DNA of 64,000 bases from CAWDZK01 sp963726615. GTDB taxonomy: Bacteria; Actinomycetota; Actinomycetes; JACCUZ01. The translations under genes and the position numbers were made by a program. The notes beneath the pieces were generated by a model. That model worked only from the letters and a program-made list of their open reading frames with translations. It was not told the DNA's origin and did no database searches. The stretch is taken from positions 248,001 to 312,000 of the forward strand of contig CAVSCX010000010.1 in the NCBI GenBank assembly GCA_963726615.1. The letters run 5' to 3'. Shown here piece by piece: positions 16,427-26,233 of this stretch (positions are counted from its first letter, which is position 1; each line of letters starts with the position of its first letter).

Positions 16427-17361
16427 GCGCGTCCGGTGGCAACAAGGCCATCATCGCGGCACTGCTGGCGAACGTCGGTATCGCCGTCACCAAGTTCGTC
16501 GCGTTCCTGCTCACGGGCTCGTCCTCGATGCTGGCGGAGTCGATCCACTCGGTCGCCGACTCCGGCAACCAGGGCCTGCTGCTCCTCGGTGGCAAGCAGG
16601 CGCGCCGCCGAGCGACCGCCGAGCACCCGTTCGGCTACGGCCGCGAGCGCTACATCTACGCCTTCATCGTGGCCATCGTGCTCTTCACCGTCGGTGGGCT
16701 GTTCGCGCTGTACGAGGGGTACCACAAGCTCCAGCACCCGGAGCCGATCGATGCCTGGCAGTGGGTCCCGGTGGTCGTGCTGCTGGTCGCGATCGGGCTG
16801 GAGTCCTACTCGTTCCGCACGGCCATCGTGGAGTCCAACCACGTCCGCGGCGACCTGGGCTGGGTGGCGTTCGTCCGCAAGGCCAAGGCACCCGAGCTGC
16901 CGGTCGTCCTCCTGGAGGACTTCGGCGCGCTCATCGGCCTGGTCCTCGCCCTGGCCGGCGTCAGCCTGACGCTGGCGACGGGGGACGGCACGTGGGACGG
17001 CCTGGGCACCGTGTGCATCGGCGTGCTGCTGGTGGTGATCGCGGTCGTGCTCGCCGTCGAGACCAAGAGTCTGCTGCTCGGCGAGGGCGCGGCTCCTGAC
17101 AGCGCCCGGCGGATCGCGGCCGCGCTGCTCGCCGACGGGTCGGTGCTGCGGATCATCCACATGAAGACGCTGCACCTCGGCCCCGAGGAACTGCTGGTGG
17201 CGGCGAAGATCGCGGTGGCGCCGACGGACAGCGCCGCGGAGGTCGCCGCCGCCATCGACGCGGCCGAACGGCGGGTCCGCGAGGCGGAGCCGATCGCCCG
17301 GGTCATCTACCTGGAGCCGGACATCGACCACCCGGCCCCGGCGCCGACGCCTTCCCCCTGA
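16423..17361 (+). CDS. Cation diffusion facilitator (zinc/divalent metal exporter)
   Basis: A 312-residue CDF transporter that exports Zn2+ or similar metals in exchange for protons. The metal site of the second helix is seen as HSVADSGNQ (residues ~42-50, HxxxD), and a second acidic pair lies in LLEDFGALIG near 160. About six hydrophobic helices are followed by a cytoplasmic C-terminal domain (~210-312). The ED pair and the insertion after it resemble the ZnT9-like branch. The start is GTG in the GTGA overlap with the SIS gene. It is the last gene before the sahH leader. Confidence 0.88.
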   Translation: MSASGGNKAIIAALLANVGIAVTKFVAFLLTGSSSMLAESIHSVADSGNQGLLLLGGKQARRRATAEHPFGYGRERYIYAFIVAIVLFTVGGLFALYEGYHKLQHPEPIDAWQWVPVVVLLVAIGLESYSFRTAIVESNHVRGDLGWVAFVRKAKAPELPVVLLEDFGALIGLVLALAGVSLTLATGDGTWDGLGTVCIGVLLVVIAVVLAVETKSLLLGEGAAPDSARRIAAALLADGSVLRIIHMKTLHLGPEELLVAAKIAVAPTDSAAEVAAAIDAAERRVREAEPIARVIYLEPDIDHPAPAPTPSP

Positions 17362-17394
17362 CCGCACCGATTCCGGGATCGGGGTACCGCGCGG

Positions 17395-17591
17395 TAGACT
17401 GGACCCGGAGTTTTCGGCGTCACTGATGGGATGGCCCTGAGGGGCCGCGCCGGGCACGCTCCGACAGTCACCCCGACGCGCAGCCCTGCTGCGCGCGCCG
17501 ACGTGTCGACGCAGCGAGCCGCCCGCCCCGAGTACACCCGCCCGCAAGCCAGGGGAGCCGTCCCGACGGCCCCCAGTGGGGAGTCACCCGT
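17395..17591 (+). promoter_or_regulatory. sahH promoter -10 box and long leader
   Basis: TAGACT at 17395-17400 is a good actinobacterial -10; a -35 of the form TTCCGG at 17371-17376 would be 18 bases away and is weak. Initiation near 17407 leaves a leader of ~185 bases before sahH. I looked for SAH and SAM riboswitch cores and saw none that fit. The leader holds an ATG-started 54-codon frame (17431-17595) whose stop overlaps the sahH start. Confidence 0.4.
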
Positions 17592-19043
<1,452 letters not shown>

Positions 19044-19080
19044 GCGGCTCCCCCGGGAGCACGCCTCGCCCGCACGACGC

Positions 19081-19117
19081 CGACGGCGCCGGTCCCCGCG
19101 AGGGGCCGGCGCCGTCG
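19081..19117 (+). terminator. Hairpin terminator after sahH
   Basis: Left arm 19081-19097 and right arm 19102-19117 pair almost perfectly (GACGGCGCCGG with CCGGCGCCGTC plus a CCCC/GGGG step and one bulged T) around a GCGA tetraloop. It starts 38 bases after the sahH stop. No U-run follows, as is usual for actinobacterial terminators. Confidence 0.65.
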
Positions 19118-19238
19118 CCGTTCTCGGGTGTGCCGACCCGGCGCGCCGTCATGGGTCCGGTGCCCGGACCTGGCGGCTGATCACGTCACCGTGGTCGGGC
19201 TGCGCCGCCCGCGGGGGGTGAGCGGGGAGCGTCCGGGG

Positions 19239-19937
19239 TCAGGAGCGGGCGGACTCGTCGCCCCGGACTATCCCGGTCGCGATGTCGCGCAGCTTTCTGT
19301 TGAGCCGCTGCGAGGCCTGGCTGAGCATCGCGAAGGCCTCGTCCTGGGAGATGCGGTGGGTCGCCATCAGGATGCCCACCGCCGCACCGATCTCCCGGTT
19401 GGTGGCAAGCCCCTCCTCGAGCTGTTCGGCCCGGACGGAGTGCCGCGCGCCGGCAAGGGCCACGGACGCGAAGGACGCAAGGATGGCGGCCGTCTGCGCC
19501 GCGTCGTCGTCGAAGACACCGGATCGGTCGGAGAAGACGTTCAGCGCGCCGCTCCGGTGGCCCTCGTCGATCAGAGGTACCCCCATCATGGCCCGGACCG
19601 GCGTCCGCTCGACCACGATCGCGGCCAGCCGCGGCCAGCGACTTCCGGCCGCGATGTCGTTGTCGACCTGCACCACGCCGTCCGTGCTGGCCTCGAGGCA
19701 GGGGCCCTCGCCGACCTCGTTCTGCAGGTCGTCGATCAGGTGCATGACCTCGTCGGTGGCGGCGCCGCTGTGGAAGGTGTCTCCCTCCAGGATGCCGATG
19801 GCTGCCCGGTCGCAGCCGTCGATGAGCGCCACCGCGGACTCCACCACGATCTGGTGGACCTCCTCGACGCTGCGACCGTCGCGCAGTCGCTGCGCGAGGA
19901 CGGCGAACTGCTCCTGCGGTGTCAGGCCGGTGGTCAC
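19239..19937 (-). CDS. GAF-ANTAR domain regulator
   Basis: A 232-residue protein. A GAF sensor domain fills residues ~10-165 (ESAVALIDGCDRAAIGILEGD, NVFSDRSGVFDDDAAQTAAILASFASVAL). A C-terminal ANTAR RNA-binding domain at ~172-225 has NREIGAAVGILMATHRISQDEAFAMLSQASQRLNRKL, split here by the usual conserved A-x-G-I-L and S-Q-x3-R-K positions. ANTAR proteins bind paired hairpins and act as antiterminators; the GAF ligand is unknown. GTG 19937 is preceded by AGGGAAGG. It stands alone between the sahH terminator and the RDD gene. Confidence 0.88.
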   Translation of the reverse strand: MTTGLTPQEQFAVLAQRLRDGRSVEEVHQIVVESAVALIDGCDRAAIGILEGDTFHSGAATDEVMHLIDDLQNEVGEGPCLEASTDGVVQVDNDIAAGSRWPRLAAIVVERTPVRAMMGVPLIDEGHRSGALNVFSDRSGVFDDDAAQTAAILASFASVALAGARHSVRAEQLEEGLATNREIGAAVGILMATHRISQDEAFAMLSQASQRLNRKLRDIATGIVRGDESARS

Positions 19938-20022
19938 GGCGAGGCCTTCCCTGGTCGACGGGCGACTCCGAGCGGACTACGTCGCCCGTTTCCCGACGAC
20001 CGGGCGATCGTAGCCTCCGGGC

Positions 20023-20901
20023 TCAGGAGGGCGGGGTGAAGCCGCTGTCGCTCGGCGGGGGCACCGGCGGAGCTGCCGGGGCGGGGGGCGGCCCGGAGGC
20101 CGGCCCCGGCGCCGGCGCTGGGCCACCGGTGCCCCAGCCGGTGACCCCGGCCAGCCGGGCGGACTCGCGGCGGCGGCGCTCGGCCAGGACCGCGGCGAGG
20201 AACGCCCAGGTCGGGACGCCCGGGGGTGGCGGCGGCGACACGACGGCGGCCAGCGCCCGGGCGAGCGACGAGCCCAGGTGCTCACGCACCTCGGGGGAGA
20301 GCTCGGGCGCCCGGCCGAGGAACTGGCGCGCCTCCAGCGCCAGCGCGTCCGGCACCCGGGAGAGGTCCAGTCCCTGCGCCCAGCCGGCCAGCTGAGGGGG
20401 CATCGCAGCGACCGGGTTGCCTCGCACCGGGACGCGCTCGTGCACGACGACGGTCCCCGCCAGGTAGTCGCCCACCCGCCTGCCCTGCGACGAGGCCAGC
20501 GAGGTGACCAGGGCAACGACCCCGAAGGTGAGCCAGATCTCGACGACGGAGAGCAGCCCCCGGACGAAGGCGTGCCGGAACCGGATCGGGCCGCCGTCCT
20601 CCCGCACCACCCGCAGCCCGAGGGCCATCTTGCCCGGCGAGCGGCCGCGCGACAGCGTCTCCCAGGCCACCGGGTAGCCGACCGCGACGGCAAGGTAGAA
20701 CACCAGGCCGACGGCTGCGCCCAGCGAGTCGTCGACGACCGAGACCACGCCCGACACCACGAACACGCCCGCGACCACGAGCGCGAGCTGGACCGCGAGG
20801 TCGACGGCCAGGGCCAGGCTGCGACTGGCGAGCCGCGCGAGGCGGAGGTCGAGGACGACCGCCTCCCCGGTGACGACGTCGCCGGTGGTGCTGTCGGACA
20901 C
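20023..20901 (-). CDS. RDD-family membrane protein
   Basis: A 292-residue protein with an RDD domain in its first ~150 residues. It has LARLASRSLALAVDLAVQLALVVAG with the RDD-type Arg/Asp, SRGRSPGKMALGLRVV near 85 and RRVGDYLAGTVVVHER near 140, within three to four hydrophobic helices. A long cytoplasmic tail ends in a Pro/Ala-rich stretch. The function of RDD proteins is uncertain; some act in ion or toxin transport. The start is GTG 20901. It is divergent from the SpoIIM-like gene with 92 bases between, and these two sit beside the DUF58/MoxR operon, a recurrent actinobacterial grouping. Confidence 0.85.
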   Translation of the reverse strand: MSDSTTGDVVTGEAVVLDLRLARLASRSLALAVDLAVQLALVVAGVFVVSGVVSVVDDSLGAAVGLVFYLAVAVGYPVAWETLSRGRSPGKMALGLRVVREDGGPIRFRHAFVRGLLSVVEIWLTFGVVALVTSLASSQGRRVGDYLAGTVVVHERVPVRGNPVAAMPPQLAGWAQGLDLSRVPDALALEARQFLGRAPELSPEVREHLGSSLARALAAVVSPPPPPGVPTWAFLAAVLAERRRRESARLAGVTGWGTGGPAPAPGPASGPPPAPAAPPVPPPSDSGFTPPS

Positions 20902-20993
20902 GGTCCTCCCGTACGTCGGGTGCGGGCGCGCGGCGGCGGGCCCCGGACCGAGCAGACTAGTTTGTCCCGGGAGCCGGAGGGGGTGCGGGCGCG

Positions 20994-22019
20994 ATGGACG
21001 TGGATGCCTACGTCGCTGCCCACCGGGCCGAGTGGGAGCGTCTCGAGCAGCTCGTGCAGCGGGCCGGGCGGGGGCCGCGGCGACGCGGACGCCTGGACGG
21101 CGCCGAGGTCGACGAGCTTGTCGCCCTCTACCAGCGCACCGCCACCCACCTGTCGGTGGTGCGCTCGGCGGGTCCGGACCCGGCGCTCGTCGGCCGGTTG
21201 TCCGCCCTGGTCGCCCGGGCGCGCAGCGCGGTCGCCGGCGCGCACTCGCCCGCCTGGGCCGACCTGGCCCGGTTCTTCGTCGTGTCCTACCCCGCTGCGC
21301 TCTACCGCAGCATCCGATGGTGGTCGGCCGTGGGCGTCGCGTTCGTCCTGGTCGGCCTGGTCGTCGGTGTGTGGGTCGCGGGCGACCCGCAGGTCCAGGC
21401 CTCCATCGCGGCGCCGGACCAGATCCGGCAGCTCGTCGAGCGGGACTTCGAGGACTACTACTCCTCGGCGCCGGCCGGGTCCTTCGCCGCCCAGGTGTTC
21501 ACCAACAACGCCTGGGTGTCGGCCCTGGCCCTGGCGCTTGGTGTGTTCCTGCTGCCGGTGGTCTGGATCGTGTGGCAGAACGCCCTCAACGTCGGCATCG
21601 CGGGAGGACTGATGGCGGCCAACGACAGGCTCGGCCTGTTCTTCGGGCTGATCCTCCCGCACGGCCTGCTCGAGCTCACCTGTGTCTTCGTCGCAGCCGG
21701 CGCGGGGCTGCGGCTCGGCTGGTCGTGGATCGACCCCGGTGGGCGCACCCGGTCGCGCGCACTGCGGGAGGAGGGCCAGGCCGCCGGAGCGCTCGCCCTC
21801 GGCCTGGCCGCCACCCTGGCAGTCTCCGGCGTCGTGGAGGCCTTCGTCACGCCGTCCGGGCTCCCGACCTGGGCGCGGGTCGGCATCGGTGCGGTGCTCT
21901 GGCTGGCCTTCCTCGCCTATGTCCTGGTGCTGGGCGGCCGTGCCGTCCGGGCCGGTGATCTGGGCGACCTCGGTGCGTCCGGTCCCGGAGCGACCGACGT
22001 CGCGCCGACGTCCGGCTGA
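20994..22019 (+). CDS. SpoIIM-family (stage II sporulation protein M-like) membrane protein
   Basis: A 341-residue protein. It has an N-terminal helical cytoplasmic region with the family start MDVDAYVAAHRAEWERLEQL and VALYQRTATHLSVVR, then about five membrane helices. The LPHGLLELTCVFVAAGAGLRLGW segment near 220 is the hallmark of SpoIIM/DUF95 proteins. In Bacillus SpoIIM belongs to the DMP peptidoglycan hydrolase complex; the actinobacterial protein is uncharacterised. GGAGGGGG precedes the ATG. It is convergent with the DUF58 gene, stops 25 bases apart. Confidence 0.85.
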   Translation: MDVDAYVAAHRAEWERLEQLVQRAGRGPRRRGRLDGAEVDELVALYQRTATHLSVVRSAGPDPALVGRLSALVARARSAVAGAHSPAWADLARFFVVSYPAALYRSIRWWSAVGVAFVLVGLVVGVWVAGDPQVQASIAAPDQIRQLVERDFEDYYSSAPAGSFAAQVFTNNAWVSALALALGVFLLPVVWIVWQNALNVGIAGGLMAANDRLGLFFGLILPHGLLELTCVFVAAGAGLRLGWSWIDPGGRTRSRALREEGQAAGALALGLAATLAVSGVVEAFVTPSGLPTWARVGIGAVLWLAFLAYVLVLGGRAVRAGDLGDLGASGPGATDVAPTSG

Positions 22020-22044
22020 GTCAGCGCGTCCGGACGGGTGCAGG

Positions 22045-23340
22045 TCAGAGCCGGCCGGCGGCCTTGAGCGCCAGGTAGCAGTCAGCCAGGGCCGGAGCGA
22101 GGGTGCCCGGGTCGCTGTCGACGACCTCGACACCGCGCCGGGACAGCAGCTCGGCGACCCGCCGCCGCTCCGTCCGTGATCGCTCGGCGGCCGCCGCGGC
22201 GTAGACCGCGGCGGCGTCTCCTCGTCCGGCGGCGAGCTCTCGCACCCTCGGGTCCGAGACGGATGCGAGCACCAGCCGGTGCCGGTGCAGCAGCGGCCCG
22301 AGGGCGGGCAGCAGCCCCTCCTCGACGGGCGCCGCGTCCAGCCCGGTGAGCAGGACGACAAGGCTGTGCCGGGTCGTGCCGGCGAGCACGGTGCGGACCA
22401 TCCCCGCGTAGTCCGGCTCGACAAGCGCGGCCTCCAGCGGCGCCATCGCCTGCACGAGCGCCGGCAGCAAGCTTCCGGCCGGCTCACCGTCCACCCGGGC
22501 CCGGACCCTCCGGTCGTAGGCCAGCAGGTCCACCCGGTCGCCCGCCCTCGAGGCCAGGGCGGCGAGCAGCAGCGCGGCGTCCATCGCCTCGTCCAGGCGC
22601 GGGGCGTCGCCCACCCGGGCGGCCGCGGTCCGCCCGCAGTCGAGCAGGAGGAGCACGCGACGGTCGCGTTCGGGACGCCAGGTGCGGACCATCACGTCCG
22701 ACGCCCGCGCGGTGGCGCGCCAGTCGATCGAGCGCACGTCGTCGCCGGCGACGTACTCGCGCAACGAGTCGAACTCGGTGCCCTGGCCGCGGACCATGAC
22801 CGCCGTGCGGCCGTCGAGCTCGCGCAGCCGGGCCAGCCGGGACGGCAGATGGCGCCGCGAGGCGAAAGCGGGGAGCACCCGCACCCGTCCCGGCACCCGG
22901 TGCGACCCCTGCCGGGCAGCAAGTCCGAGCGGACCGTACGAGCGGACGGTGACCCGGTCCGCGTGGCGGTCACCACGCCGGGTGGGCCGCAGGACAGTGA
23001 CAAGGCGGCGTTGTTCCCCCGCGGGCAGGTGCAGGTCGTGGCGCTGCTCGGTGGCACCGGCACTGGGGGGCCAGGCGTCGCGCAGCCTGCCGCGCACGCG
23101 TCGCGCCGACGGGTTGCTCACGGTGAGCCGGACCTCGGCGGTCCGGCCGAGGCGGACCGACCTGTCCCCGTCGCGCACCAGCACGAGAGATCGCACCGGT
23201 CCGGCCAGCGTGAGGTCCACCGCCACCAGCGCGACGAGCAGCAGCGTCACGACGGCAAGGCCGGTGCCCGACGGCACCAGAGCCCCCACCACGACGGCAC
23301 CGGCCGTCGCCAGCAGAGCGAGCCGACCGGTCAGCGCCAC
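22045..23340 (-). CDS. DUF58 protein of the MoxR cluster
   Basis: A 431-residue protein with two N-terminal membrane helices (residues ~6-45) and a long extramembrane part. The DUF58 signature is GQGTEFDSLREYVAGDDVRSIDWRATAR, here cut as LREYVAGDDVRSIDWRATAR around residues 190-210. A von Willebrand A-like region follows (RRVLLLLDCGRTAA). DUF58 proteins partner MoxR ATPases and are thought to be assembly or envelope-stress factors. GTG 23340 has GGGAGGGG upstream. It lies 96 bases after moxR on the same strand, presumably in one operon. Confidence 0.88.
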   Translation of the reverse strand: MALTGRLALLATAGAVVVGALVPSGTGLAVVTLLLVALVAVDLTLAGPVRSLVLVRDGDRSVRLGRTAEVRLTVSNPSARRVRGRLRDAWPPSAGATEQRHDLHLPAGEQRRLVTVLRPTRRGDRHADRVTVRSYGPLGLAARQGSHRVPGRVRVLPAFASRRHLPSRLARLRELDGRTAVMVRGQGTEFDSLREYVAGDDVRSIDWRATARASDVMVRTWRPERDRRVLLLLDCGRTAAARVGDAPRLDEAMDAALLLAALASRAGDRVDLLAYDRRVRARVDGEPAGSLLPALVQAMAPLEAALVEPDYAGMVRTVLAGTTRHSLVVLLTGLDAAPVEEGLLPALGPLLHRHRLVLASVSDPRVRELAAGRGDAAAVYAAAAAERSRTERRRVAELLSRRGVEVVDSDPGTLAPALADCYLALKAAGRL

Positions 23341-23436
23341 CGCGCCCCTCCCGTCCTCGACGTGGTCACGAAAGATCCTCCTCGCTCCTGCGAGGGCCTT
23401 CCTTCCTGATCACGGGGGTTCCACGGGGGGCGAAGG

Positions 23437-24402
23437 TCAGCGGGGGACCGGCACGGCGGCGAGCACGCCGTCGAGCACGGCGTCCGGGGTCACGCCGTCG
23501 AGCTCCGCCTCGGCGCGCAGGGCGACCCGGTGCCGCAGCGCCGGCCGGGCCAGCGCCTTCACGTCGTCGGGGGTGACGTAGTCGCGGCCGGACAGCCAGG
23601 CCCACGCCCTCGCCGCGGACATCAGTGCGGTGGCGCCGCGCGGCGAGACGCCGAGCTGCAGCGACGGCGAGTCGCGGGTCGCGCGGGCCAGGTCGACCAC
23701 GTAGCCAACAACCTCCGGGGCGATCGCGACGGTGCGTACCGCGGCCCGGCCGGCGTCGAGGTCGGCGTGGCCGGCCACCTGACGCAGCCCGGCAGCCGCG
23801 AGGTCCCGGGGGTCGAAGCCGTCCGCGTGCCGGGTGAGCACCTGTACCTCCTCCTCGCGCGGCGGGACCGGCATCGTGAGCTTGAGCAGGAACCGGTCGA
23901 GCTGTGCCTCGGGCAGGGGATAGGTGCCCTCGTACTCCACCGGGTTCTGGGTCGCGACGACGACGAACGGGTCGGGCAGCGGCCGGGGCCTGCCGTCCAC
24001 GGACACCTGCCGCTCCTCCATCGACTCGAGCAGCGCCGCCTGGGTCTTCGGCGGCGTGCGGTTGATCTCGTCGGCGAGGAGGAGGTTGGTGAAGACCGGG
24101 CCGGGGCGGAAGGTGAACTCCGCCGAGCGGGCGTCGTAGACCAGCGAGCCGGTGATGTCCCCGGGCATGAGGTCGGGGGTGAACTGCACCCTCGTGCTGT
24201 CCAGCGACAGCGCCGCAGCGAGGCTGCGCACCAGCAGTGTCTTCGCGACTCCCGGCACCCCTTCCAGCAGCACGTGGCCGCGGCACAGCAACGCGATGAC
24301 AAGGCCGGTGACGGCTGCGTCCTGGCCGACCACGGCCTTGCCCACCTCGTCCCGCAAGGCGTGCAGCGCGTCGCGCCCGGGCGACGTCCCGGTGGTCGTC
24401 AT
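23437..24402 (-). CDS. MoxR-family AAA+ ATPase
   Basis: A 321-residue AAA_3 ATPase acting as a chaperone-like remodeller. Walker A is GVPGVAKT near residue 46, Walker B LLADEIN near 108, sensor 1 VATQNPVEYEGTYPLPEAQLDRF near 150 (spread over 20-odd residues), and the C-terminal lid has SPRGATALMSAARAWAWLSGRDYVTPDDV in parts. The ATG overlaps the DUF4350 stop (ATGA). Its DUF58, DUF4350 and DUF4129 partners are all present, the classic MoxR operon. Confidence 0.93.
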   Translation of the reverse strand: MTTTGTSPGRDALHALRDEVGKAVVGQDAAVTGLVIALLCRGHVLLEGVPGVAKTLLVRSLAAALSLDSTRVQFTPDLMPGDITGSLVYDARSAEFTFRPGPVFTNLLLADEINRTPPKTQAALLESMEERQVSVDGRPRPLPDPFVVVATQNPVEYEGTYPLPEAQLDRFLLKLTMPVPPREEEVQVLTRHADGFDPRDLAAAGLRQVAGHADLDAGRAAVRTVAIAPEVVGYVVDLARATRDSPSLQLGVSPRGATALMSAARAWAWLSGRDYVTPDDVKALARPALRHRVALRAEAELDGVTPDAVLDGVLAAVPVPR

Positions 24403-25598
24403 GATCGGCGCACCTCTCTCTCCAGGTCGTCGAGGGACGCGGCGAGACGCACGAGCGCCGCGTCGTCAGCCGGTGCGGCACCGTACAGGAGGTCACCGAC
24501 CTCGACCGGCGGGCGCGACGAGCGGGCAGTCACCGCGGCCACGAGTGCTCCCGGGTCCGCAGCGCGCGGCAGGCCCAGCGCCGGGACCAGCCGGGCGCGT
24601 GCGCCGGACCGCAGTGCATCGCCGGCCCGGTCGCGGGCACCCGCACGGCGGTACAGCCGGCCGCGGCCCTCGACGGTCTCGGCGGCGCGGACGACGACGG
24701 GCAGGGGCTCGGCCACCACCGGACCGAGACGCCGGGCGCGCCAGAGCGCGACGAGCAGGACGGCGATCGAGAGCTGCCCGAGGCCCCACCACACGCCGCC
24801 GGGCACCAGCTCGTAGAGGGACTTCTGCGCCGCCGCGGGCAGGTCGGACCGGGAGGGCAGGTACCAGACGAGCCGGTCGTGGGCGCCGAGCAGCCCGAGC
24901 GCCAGTGCCGCGTTGCCCTCGTCGTCCAGCCGTGCGTTCGTGAAGCCGGAGCCGCTGCCCACGAGCGAGACCAGCTGACCTCCGACGACGCCCTGCACCA
25001 GTGACGGCAGGCCGTCGTGCGGGTAGCACCGGGCGGCGGAGGCCAGCGCCGTCCCGTCGACGTCGTAGCCCAGCACGCCGGCGTCGGCGGGGCCGGCCCG
25101 TCGGGCCGCGGGGAGGTCGCAGCCGGCCGGCCGGACCGCCGGCTCCGCGGGAGCAGCCGCCACCCCCGCGACCCAGCGCTGCGCCCCGGCGGTGGACAGG
25201 ACCACGAGGTCGGCTCCGGTGCCGCGCAGGGACTCGACCTGGCGGTCGGCGAGCAGGTCGGGGTCGACGACGAGGAGGGTCGACGAGCGCGTGCTGGCGG
25301 CCGACACGGCCGCGGTGGTCGTCACCCGGTCGACCCGGACGCCCTGGTCGCGCAGGAGCTCGGCCAGCGCCCGGCCGCCGCCGGGTTGCGGCGACGCCGG
25401 GTCCAGCGGCCGTCCGGCGGCGCCGCGGGACACCAGCGCCACAAGAACTCCGGCCAGCAGCACGAGCGCGGCGACCACGAGGGGGCCTCTGGCGGCCCGC
25501 CACACGTCGTCGGCGGTGGGGTCGCTCGACGTGCGCGGCGATGCCGTCGTGCCGCCGTCCGCGCCGGCCGCGCCGGCCGCCTCCCGCGTCGTCGTCAC
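24399..25598 (-). CDS. DUF4350 membrane protein
   Basis: A 399-residue protein of the MoxR cluster. One N-terminal helix (PLVVAALVLLAGVLVALVS, residues ~37-55) is followed by a GATase-like DUF4350 domain (GGGRALAELLRDQGVRVDRVTT, LLVVDPDLLADRQVESLRGTGADLVVLS in parts). A second helix near 265 (GLGQLSIAVLLVALWRARRLGP) leads to a cytoplasmic tail ending in a predicted helix. The start is GTG in the GTGA overlap with the DUF4129 stop; the frame is open upstream, but the overlap and the length favour this start. Biochemical role unknown. Confidence 0.85.
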   Translation of the reverse strand: MTTTREAAGAAGADGGTTASPRTSSDPTADDVWRAARGPLVVAALVLLAGVLVALVSRGAAGRPLDPASPQPGGGRALAELLRDQGVRVDRVTTTAAVSAASTRSSTLLVVDPDLLADRQVESLRGTGADLVVLSTAGAQRWVAGVAAAPAEPAVRPAGCDLPAARRAGPADAGVLGYDVDGTALASAARCYPHDGLPSLVQGVVGGQLVSLVGSGSGFTNARLDDEGNAALALGLLGAHDRLVWYLPSRSDLPAAAQKSLYELVPGGVWWGLGQLSIAVLLVALWRARRLGPVVAEPLPVVVRAAETVEGRGRLYRRAGARDRAGDALRSGARARLVPALGLPRAADPGALVAAVTARSSRPPVEVGDLLYGAAPADDAALVRLAASLDDLEREVRRS

Positions 25599-26233
25599 CG
25601 CGATCCCCGTGGTCCGGCCGGCTGCGGCCGGGTCCCGCGCACCCGGTCGTCCAGCGTCCGCAGGGCCGCGTCGTGCTCCGGCCCGGCCCGGCGGCCGCCG
25701 TACCAGACGTCGTCGAAGGTCCGGGCGCCGTGGCGGAGGTCGTCGGCGCAGCCGGGCAACAGCAGCCCCGCCTCGGCGGCGGCCTCGTCGGCTGTCCGGC
25801 CCGGCCGGTCGTCGAGCAGCGCCCGCTCCTCCAGGGACCGGACGACGGCGCGCAGCCGCTCCCGCACGGCTTCGGCCCACTCGCCCCGCGCGGCGTGCCC
25901 GTCGGCCGCCGCCCGGTGGTCGGCGGCCGACCGCCGACGCCCGGTGAACAGTGCCGGGTCGACCGCCGAGCGGCGTCCCAATGGGCCCACCCGGAGCCGT
26001 ACCGCGACCACGGTGGCGACGACCAGCAGCGCGACGACGACGAGGCCGGCCAGCCCGCCGGGGGACACGCCGGCGGCACCGTCGAGCAGCTGACCCGCCT
26101 TGTCGGCCAGCCAGCCCACCAGCCGCCGCACCAGCCCCGGGCGGTGCGCCTGGTAGATCTCCTTGGCGAGCTCCTCACGGGCCAGCCGGCCGGCCTCGGC
26201 CCGGCCGAGCTCGACCGGGACCCCGCCGATCAC
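25595..26233 (-). CDS. DUF4129 membrane protein
   Basis: A 212-residue protein. One helix near 65-85 (GGLAGLVVVALLVVATVVAVRL) is flanked by a short N-terminal part starting VELGRAEAGRLAREELAKEIY and a C-terminal DUF4129 domain. That domain reads RGEWAEAVRERLRAVVRSLEERALLDDRPGRTADEAA in sequence, with FDDVWYGGRRAG near the end, the usual family features. GTG 26233 overlaps the stop of the upstream membrane-protein gene and its own stop overlaps the DUF4350 start, so all four are coupled. Function unknown beyond the MoxR-cluster association. Confidence 0.85.
   Translation of the reverse strand: MIGGVPVELGRAEAGRLAREELAKEIYQAHRPGLVRRLVGWLADKAGQLLDGAAGVSPGGLAGLVVVALLVVATVVAVRLRVGPLGRRSAVDPALFTGRRRSAADHRAAADGHAARGEWAEAVRERLRAVVRSLEERALLDDRPGRTADEAAAEAGLLLPGCADDLRHGARTFDDVWYGGRRAGPEHDAALRTLDDRVRGTRPQPAGPRGSR

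Noticed and set aside
17395..17591. SAH or SAM riboswitch before sahH
   Set aside because: The leader is long enough, but I could not find the conserved cores of either class; a covariance-model search would decide.
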